Shown here: positions 58,821-64,000 of the stretch, piece after piece
Numbering within the stretch: the stretch's first letter is position 1
Layout: every line of letters begins with the position of its first letter
NCBI RefSeq assembly: GCF_900115695.1
Contig: NZ_FOXK01000009.1
Span: 1-64,000 of the forward strand
Direction of reading: 5' to 3'
From: Ectopseudomonas toyotomiensis
GTDB taxonomy: Bacteria > Pseudomonadota > Gammaproteobacteria > Pseudomonadales > Pseudomonadaceae
Length of the DNA stretch: 64,000 nt
The notes under the pieces: model-generated
What the model was told of the DNA's origin: nothing
The model's input: the letters and a program-made list of their open reading frames with translations, nothing else
The model's database searches: none
Position numbers and translations under genes: made by a program

Positions 58821-60668
58821 ATGTCCGTAAAAGCGCAGCAGCAATCTCGTATCAAAGAGTTGATCACCCTGGGTCGTGAGCAGAAGTATCTGACTTACGC
58901 AGAGGTCAACGACCACTTGCCTGAGGACATTTCAGATCCTGAGCAGGTGGAAGACATCATCCGCATGATCAATGACATGGGGATCCCGGTACACGAGAGT
59001 GCTCCGGATGCAGACGCCCTGATGCTGGCCGATGCCGACACCGACGAGGCTGCAGCCGAAGAAGCAGCTGCTGCCCTCGCCGCCGTCGAGACCGATATCG
59101 GCCGCACCACTGACCCGGTGCGCATGTACATGCGCGAAATGGGCACCGTGGAACTGCTGACCCGCGAAGGCGAGATCGAAATCGCCAAACGCATCGAGGA
59201 AGGCATCCGCGAAGTCATGAGCGCCATCGCTCACTTCCCCGGCACCGTCGACGGCATCCTCGCCGAGTACACCCGCGTCACCACCGAGGGCGGCCGCCTG
59301 GCCGAAGTCCTCAGTGGCTACATTGACCCGGATGACGGCAGCGTGCCTGACGAAGCCGCCGCCCCCGTTCCCGTCAAGGAAGGCGCCGCCGCTGAAGAAA
59401 GCGACGACGAAGAAGAAGACGAGAGCGGCGACGACGAGGAAGAAGAAGGCGATGGCGGCCCGGACCCGGAAGAAGCGGCTCGCCGTTTCACTGCCGTGGC
59501 CGAGCAGCAGGACAAAGTCCTCAAGGCGCTGAAGAAGCATGGTCGTGGCAGCAAGCAGGCCACCGAAGAGCTGGCCACCCTGGCCGAGCTGTTCATGCCG
59601 ATCAAGCTGGTGCCCAAGCAGTACGACGCCCTGGTCACCCAGGTGCGCGACGCCCTCGACCGTCTGCGTGCGCAAGAACGCGCCATCATGCAGCTGTGCG
59701 TGCGTGATGCGCGCATGCCGCGTGCCGACTTCCTGCGCCTGTTCCCGGGCAACGAAATCGACATGGACTGGGCCGCCGACCTGGCCAAGGGCAAGGCCAA
59801 GTACGCCGAAGCCCTGGGCAACCTGCAGGGCGACATCCAGCGCTGCCAGCAGAAGCTGGCCGATCTGGAAGCCGAGTGCAGCCTGAGCCTGGCCGAGATC
59901 AAGGACATCAACCGGCGCATGTCCATCGGTGAAGCGAAAGCTCGCCGCGCCAAGAAGGAAATGGTCGAGGCCAACCTGCGTCTGGTCATCTCCATCGCCA
60001 AGAAGTACACCAACCGCGGCCTGCAGTTCCTCGACCTGATCCAGGAAGGCAACATCGGCCTAATGAAGGCGGTGGACAAGTTCGAATACCGTCGCGGCTA
60101 CAAGTTCTCGACCTACGCCACCTGGTGGATTCGCCAGGCGATCACCCGCTCGATCGCCGACCAGGCGCGCACCATCCGTATTCCGGTGCACATGATCGAG
60201 ACCATCAACAAGCTCAACCGCATCTCCCGTCAGATGCTTCAGGAAATGGGCCGCGAGCCCACTCCGGAAGAGCTGGGTGAGCGCATGGAAATGCCCGAGG
60301 ACAAGATCCGCAAGGTATTGAAGATCGCCAAAGAGCCGATCTCCATGGAAACCCCGATCGGCGACGACGAAGACTCGCACCTGGGCGACTTCATCGAGGA
60401 CAGCACCATGCAGTCCCCGATCGACGTAGCCACGGTCGAAAGCCTCAAGGAAGCCACTCGCGAAGTGCTGGCCGGCCTCACTGCCCGTGAAGCCAAGGTC
60501 CTGCGCATGCGCTTCGGTATCGACATGAACACCGACCACACCCTCGAGGAAGTGGGCAAGCAGTTCGATGTCACCCGTGAGCGTATCCGCCAGATCGAAG
60601 CCAAGGCGCTGCGCAAGCTGCGCCACCCGACGCGAAGCGAGCATCTGCGCTCCTTCCTCGACGAGTGA
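58821..60668 (+). CDS. rpoD: RNA polymerase sigma70 factor
   Basis: Primary sigma factor. The 615-residue protein has region 1.1 (MSVKAQQQSRIKELI), a very acidic spacer near residue 195-225 (Asp/Glu runs), region 2 with RFEYRRGYKFSTYATWWIR-type -10 recognition near 420, and region 4 with the helix-turn-helix TLEEVGKQFDVTRERIRQIE near 575. It is the third gene of the macromolecular synthesis group. A strong terminator follows. Its product is expected to read the rRNA-type promoters at the left edge. Confidence 0.98.
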   Translation: MSVKAQQQSRIKELITLGREQKYLTYAEVNDHLPEDISDPEQVEDIIRMINDMGIPVHESAPDADALMLADADTDEAAAEEAAAALAAVETDIGRTTDPVRMYMREMGTVELLTREGEIEIAKRIEEGIREVMSAIAHFPGTVDGILAEYTRVTTEGGRLAEVLSGYIDPDDGSVPDEAAAPVPVKEGAAAEESDDEEEDESGDDEEEEGDGGPDPEEAARRFTAVAEQQDKVLKALKKHGRGSKQATEELATLAELFMPIKLVPKQYDALVTQVRDALDRLRAQERAIMQLCVRDARMPRADFLRLFPGNEIDMDWAADLAKGKAKYAEALGNLQGDIQRCQQKLADLEAECSLSLAEIKDINRRMSIGEAKARRAKKEMVEANLRLVISIAKKYTNRGLQFLDLIQEGNIGLMKAVDKFEYRRGYKFSTYATWWIRQAITRSIADQARTIRIPVHMIETINKLNRISRQMLQEMGREPTPEELGERMEMPEDKIRKVLKIAKEPISMETPIGDDEDSHLGDFIEDSTMQSPIDVATVESLKEATREVLAGLTAREAKVLRMRFGIDMNTDHTLEEVGKQFDVTRERIRQIEAKALRKLRHPTRSEHLRSFLDE

Positions 60669-60674
60669 TACCAG

Positions 60675-60706
60675 AACCCCCGGCCCAGGCCGGGGGTTTT
60701 GCTTTC
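60675..60706 (+). terminator. Terminator after rpoD
   Basis: A long GC-rich stem, AACCCCCGGC at 60675-60684 with GCCGGGGGTT at 60689-60698, is followed by TTGCTTTC. It ends the rpsU-dnaG-rpoD group. Confidence 0.92.
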
Positions 60707-60823
60707 TGGGCCGTGCGCCCGCTCACTCGCCAGCCAAAGGCAGCGCAGACGCTGCAATCAAACTGCCATCCCGGCAATGGCCGATCTACACTACGACGAT
60801 ACTGATCGCGAAACGAGGCCGTT

Positions 60824-63800
60824 ATGCCCCGCTTGCCGGCCATTGTGCTGTTGTGCCTGGCGTACTGGATGACCCCGGCCCTAGCCCTGACACTCAACGA
60901 GGACGAGCGCACCTGGCTGGCAGCACACCCCGAACTACGTCTGGGTGTCGATGCATCCTGGCCCCCTTTCGAGTTTCGTGACGAACAGGGTAACTATCAC
61001 GGCCTGACCGCCGCCTATGTACGGCTGATCGAAGAGCGTCTTGACGTGACGCTGCAACCCGTCGAGCCCAGCAACTGGAGCGCGATACTGGAGCAGGCGC
61101 GCATGGGCCAGGTCGACCTGCTCCCCGGCGTGATGTCGACACCCGAACGCCGGGAATACCTGATCTTCACCCGCCCCTACCTGGACTTTCCCATCGTCAT
61201 CCTCGCCCGCAACGGCGGGCCGCAGCCGAGAACGCTCAATGAGCTGTACGGTTTGAAGATTGCCGTGGTGGCTGACTACGCCCCGCACGAGCTGCTGCGC
61301 CAGCAACACCCCGATCTCAACCTGCTGCCGCTGCGCAACGTCGCCGCCGCCCTGCAGGCGCTGGCGACCAACCAGGTCGATGCCATGGTCGGTGATCTTG
61401 CCTCCAGCGTCTGGAGCCTGCGCCAGCTCAAGCTCGACGGCGTCTACATCAGCGGCGAGACGCCCTATCGCTACCAGTTGGCCATGGCCGCCCCGCGTGA
61501 CCAGAGCATGCTGGTCGGCATTCTCGACAAGCTCTTCGCCGAGCTCAGCGCCGAAGAAATCGCCGCCTTGCAGGAACCCTGGGTCGGCAGCGTGCTGGAC
61601 AAACGCAGCGTCTGGCACGAAACCCTGCTCTACGGCCTGCCAGCCCTGCTCGGCCTGCTGGCGGTCATCGCCATCATCCTGCGCATCAACCACCGCCTGA
61701 AACGCGAGATGCGCAACCGTGAAGCGCTGGAGCAGGAACTGCGTAACCGCGAGCAGCACTTTCGCGACATGGTCGAAAGCCTCTCGGCCATCACCTGGGA
61801 AACCGAGTCCAGCGGGCTCACCTACACCTATGTCTCGCCCCATGCGGAAAAATTGCTGGGCTATCCCCTGCACGAATGGCTGGAGCCCGGCTTCTGGCAG
61901 TGCCACCTGCACCCGGACGATCACCAGCGTACCCTGCGCACCTGCCTGGAACAATGCTCGGCCGGCAACGACCACGCCCTGGAATACCGCCTGCTCGCCG
62001 CCGACGGGCGCACGGTGTGGGTGCGCGACATCGTCACCCTGCTGCAACGCGACGACCGCCAGGTGATTCGCGGCGTGATGGTCGACATCAGCGACGCCAA
62101 GCAGACCGAGCAGGCACTGCGCCTGTCGGAGCAGAAGTTCGCCTCGGTGTTCCAGCAATGCCCGGACATCCTGATCATTGCTCGACGCGTCGACGGTGTA
62201 CTGCTGGAGGTCAACACCGCCTTCACCGAACAGACCGGCATCAGCGTCGAACAAGCCATCGGCAAGACCGCCACCGAACTCGATCTATGGGGCGTGCCTG
62301 GCATCGGCCCGAGCTTGCTGCTGCGTCTGCAGGACGAAAGCCTGCGCAACCTGGAAATGCCCTTCCGCCGCGCCGATGGCAGCCTGTTCACCGGCCTCAT
62401 CTCGGCCAGTCAGTTCATGCTCGACAACACCCTGGCACTGGTTGTGGTGGTGCGCGACATCAGCCAGCTCAAGAGCACCCAGCAGCAACTGCAGATTTCC
62501 GAAGAGAAGTTCGCCAAGGCCTTCCACGCCTCGCCCGATGGCCTGCTGATCACCCGTCTGCGCGACGGCCTGCTGGTGGAGGCCAACGAAGGTTTCAGCC
62601 GCATCACCGGCTACAGCCTCGGCGAGATTGCCGAACAAAGCACCCTCAGCCTGGGCATCTGGGCCGACCCGAAAGATCGTGAACGCCTGGTGCAACGCAT
62701 TCGTGAGCAAGGCAGCGTGCGCGACCTGATCGCCCCGGTGCGCACCAAGAGCGGCCAGTTGCGCCTCTGCGAACTCTCCGCGCAGCCGCTGCCCATCGGC
62801 GGCGACGAGTGCCTGCTGACCATCGCTCGCGACATCACCGAACGCCAGCAGATGCAGGAAGAACTGCAACAAGCCGCCACCGTTTTCGAAAGCACCGCCG
62901 AAGGCGTGTTGATCACCGACCTCGAACAGCGCATCACCGCGGTCAACCGCGCCTTTACCCAGATCACCGGTTACAGCGAGGCCGAAGCTCTAGGCCAGCG
63001 TCCCAACCTGCTCTCCTCCGGCCAGCACGACAACGCCTTCTACGCCGCCATGTGGCACAGCCTGGCGGCCAACGGCCACTGGCAGGGGGAAATCTGGAAC
63101 CGGCGCAAGAACGGCGAGCTGTACCCCGAATGGCTGACCATCAGCGCCGTGCGCAACTGCGATAACCAGATCACCCACTTCGTCGGGGTATTCGCCGACA
63201 TCTCCAGCCTCAAGCATGCCCAGGCACGCCTCGATCATCAGGCCCACCACGACCCGCTGACCGGCCTGCCCAACCGCCTGCTGTTCGAGAACCGTCTGCG
63301 CAGCGCCCTGGATGGCTCACGCGCCGACGACCAACTGGGCGCCGTGCTGTTTCTCGACCTCGACCGCTTCAAGCAGATCAACGACAGCCTCGGCCACCCG
63401 GTCGGCGACCAGTTGCTCAAGGCCATCGCCGCGCGCCTGAAACTGCAACTGCGCGATATCGACACCGTCGCCCGTCTCGGCGGCGACGAATTCATCATCC
63501 TGCTGCCCGGCCTGCACCAGCCGCAGGACGCCGAACAGGTCGCGCAGAAACTGCTCGAATGCTTCCGCGCACCGTTCCAGCTCGACAACCACGAGTTCTT
63601 CATCAGCGCCAGCATCGGCATCAGCCTCTACCCCAAGGACGGCCTCGACGTCGCCACCCTGGTCAAGAACGCCGACGCGGCCATGTACCAATCCAAGGCC
63701 AAGGGCCGTAACCGCAGCGAGCTCTATACCCGCTCGCTGACCTTCCAGGTCAACGAACGCATGGCCATGGAACAGGAACTGCGCCGCGCCCTGGAGCGCG

Positions 63801-64000
63801 ACGAACTGTGCCTGTACTACCAGCCCAAGCTCTGCCTGCGCAGCCAGAGCCTGGTCGGCGCCGAAGCGCTGGTACGCTGGCCGCACCCGGTGTTCGGCGA
63901 CATCCCGCCGGATCGCTTCATCCCGGTGGCCGAAGAAAGCGGGCTGATCCTGCCGCTGGGCGACTGGGTGCTGGAACAAGCCTGCCGCCAACTGCAGGAC
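60824..64000 (+). CDS. rmcA: Membrane PAS/GGDEF/EAL c-di-GMP enzyme, RmcA-like (3-prime truncated by window)
   Basis: At least 1059 residues, cut by the right edge. Parts in order: signal peptide (1-21); periplasmic SBP_bac_3 domain (about 25-245); one membrane helix (about 268-290); four PAS repeats (about 305-800); a GGDEF domain with RLGGDEF near 884; and the start of an EAL domain with AEALVRW near 1012. The architecture and position after rpoD match P. aeruginosa PA0575, RmcA, which lowers c-di-GMP in response to redox state. The start has a GAGG site. The C-terminal EAL end is not visible. Confidence 0.88.
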   Translation, partial: MPRLPAIVLLCLAYWMTPALALTLNEDERTWLAAHPELRLGVDASWPPFEFRDEQGNYHGLTAAYVRLIEERLDVTLQPVEPSNWSAILEQARMGQVDLLPGVMSTPERREYLIFTRPYLDFPIVILARNGGPQPRTLNELYGLKIAVVADYAPHELLRQQHPDLNLLPLRNVAAALQALATNQVDAMVGDLASSVWSLRQLKLDGVYISGETPYRYQLAMAAPRDQSMLVGILDKLFAELSAEEIAALQEPWVGSVLDKRSVWHETLLYGLPALLGLLAVIAIILRINHRLKREMRNREALEQELRNREQHFRDMVESLSAITWETESSGLTYTYVSPHAEKLLGYPLHEWLEPGFWQCHLHPDDHQRTLRTCLEQCSAGNDHALEYRLLAADGRTVWVRDIVTLLQRDDRQVIRGVMVDISDAKQTEQALRLSEQKFASVFQQCPDILIIARRVDGVLLEVNTAFTEQTGISVEQAIGKTATELDLWGVPGIGPSLLLRLQDESLRNLEMPFRRADGSLFTGLISASQFMLDNTLALVVVVRDISQLKSTQQQLQISEEKFAKAFHASPDGLLITRLRDGLLVEANEGFSRITGYSLGEIAEQSTLSLGIWADPKDRERLVQRIREQGSVRDLIAPVRTKSGQLRLCELSAQPLPIGGDECLLTIARDITERQQMQEELQQAATVFESTAEGVLITDLEQRITAVNRAFTQITGYSEAEALGQRPNLLSSGQHDNAFYAAMWHSLAANGHWQGEIWNRRKNGELYPEWLTISAVRNCDNQITHFVGVFADISSLKHAQARLDHQAHHDPLTGLPNRLLFENRLRSALDGSRADDQLGAVLFLDLDRFKQINDSLGHPVGDQLLKAIAARLKLQLRDIDTVARLGGDEFIILLPGLHQPQDAEQVAQKLLECFRAPFQLDNHEFFISASIGISLYPKDGLDVATLVKNADAAMYQSKAKGRNRSELYTRSLTFQVNERMAMEQELRRALERDELCLYYQPKLCLRSQSLVGAEALVRWPHPVFGDIPPDRFIPVAEESGLILPLGDWVLEQACRQLQD

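Noticed and set aside
1..64000. CRISPR arrays, tRNA genes, insertion sequences or prophage genes
   Set aside because: No regularly spaced direct repeats, cloverleaf sequences or transposase/phage motifs were seen.

Overview
The window is chromosomal DNA of a Pseudomonas. The base composition is GC-rich and codon use is pseudomonad throughout. The gene order closely follows the P. aeruginosa PAO1 block from tyrZ (next to an rRNA operon) down to rpoD and the PA0575/rmcA gene. Several details point to a different species, probably of the mendocina/oleovorans/alcaligenes side of the genus: trpE and trpG are adjacent with no pyocin cluster between them, there is no speD next to coq7, and an extra cassette sits between rpe and the agt transporter. 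The species assignment is an inference. There are no phage genes, insertion sequences, CRISPR arrays or tRNAs.

Layout. 1-404: four tandem, near-identical sigma70 promoters on the minus strand that fire off the left edge, almost certainly into an rRNA operon. 405-15254: tyrS, a murein endopeptidase, anmK, erpA, a bactofilin gene, argC, hemJ, a nitronate monooxygenase-like gene, a PLP enzyme, a DUF805 protein, an SDR, a Ycf46-like ATPase, an FGE-fold protein, coq7 and an OsmC gene. 15489-20274: vfr converging on the trpE-trpG-trpD-trpC block, which is preceded by a 14-residue leader peptide with two Trp codons (too short for normal ORF calling). 20370-21721: rpe-gph. 21916-27584: accessory catabolic cassette (sigma54 activator, iron alcohol dehydrogenase, permease, succinate-semialdehyde dehydrogenase) with a recognisable -24/-12 promoter and paired upstream activator sites. 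27688-35453: agtABCD ABC transporter and AgtSR two-component system. 35567-46869: a DUF3530 protein, djlA-like, murU-amgK peptidoglycan recycling, lptD-surA-pdxA-rsmA-apaG-apaH, glpE. 47153-53449: prkA-yeaH-spoVR stress trio and cca. 53580-64000: folB-folK, plsY, tsaD, rpsU-dnaG-rpoD, and a truncated PAS/GGDEF/EAL sensor (rmcA).

How it works together. Most of the window is housekeeping: translation (tyrS, rsmA, tsaD, cca, rpsU), replication and transcription (dnaG, rpoD), envelope assembly (lptD, surA, mepM, anmK, murU, amgK, plsY), cofactors (folK, folB, pdxA, coq7, hemJ, erpA) and amino acids (argC, trp). The least ordinary part is 21916-35453. A GABA/5-aminovalerate-type uptake system with its own two-component regulator lies next to a separately regulated sigma54 cassette. 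The enzymes of that cassette would oxidise an omega-hydroxy acid such as 4-hydroxybutyrate to the semialdehyde and then the dicarboxylate. This substrate assignment is an inference.

Many genes are translationally coupled by ATGA or GTGA overlaps, several of them with GTG starts. Intergenic repeats are frequent between 21.8 and 55.2 kb. They include palindromes ending in GTAGGGTG/CACCCTAC, a repeat that supplies the cca stop codon, and a 154-bp MITE-like element between prkA and yeaH.
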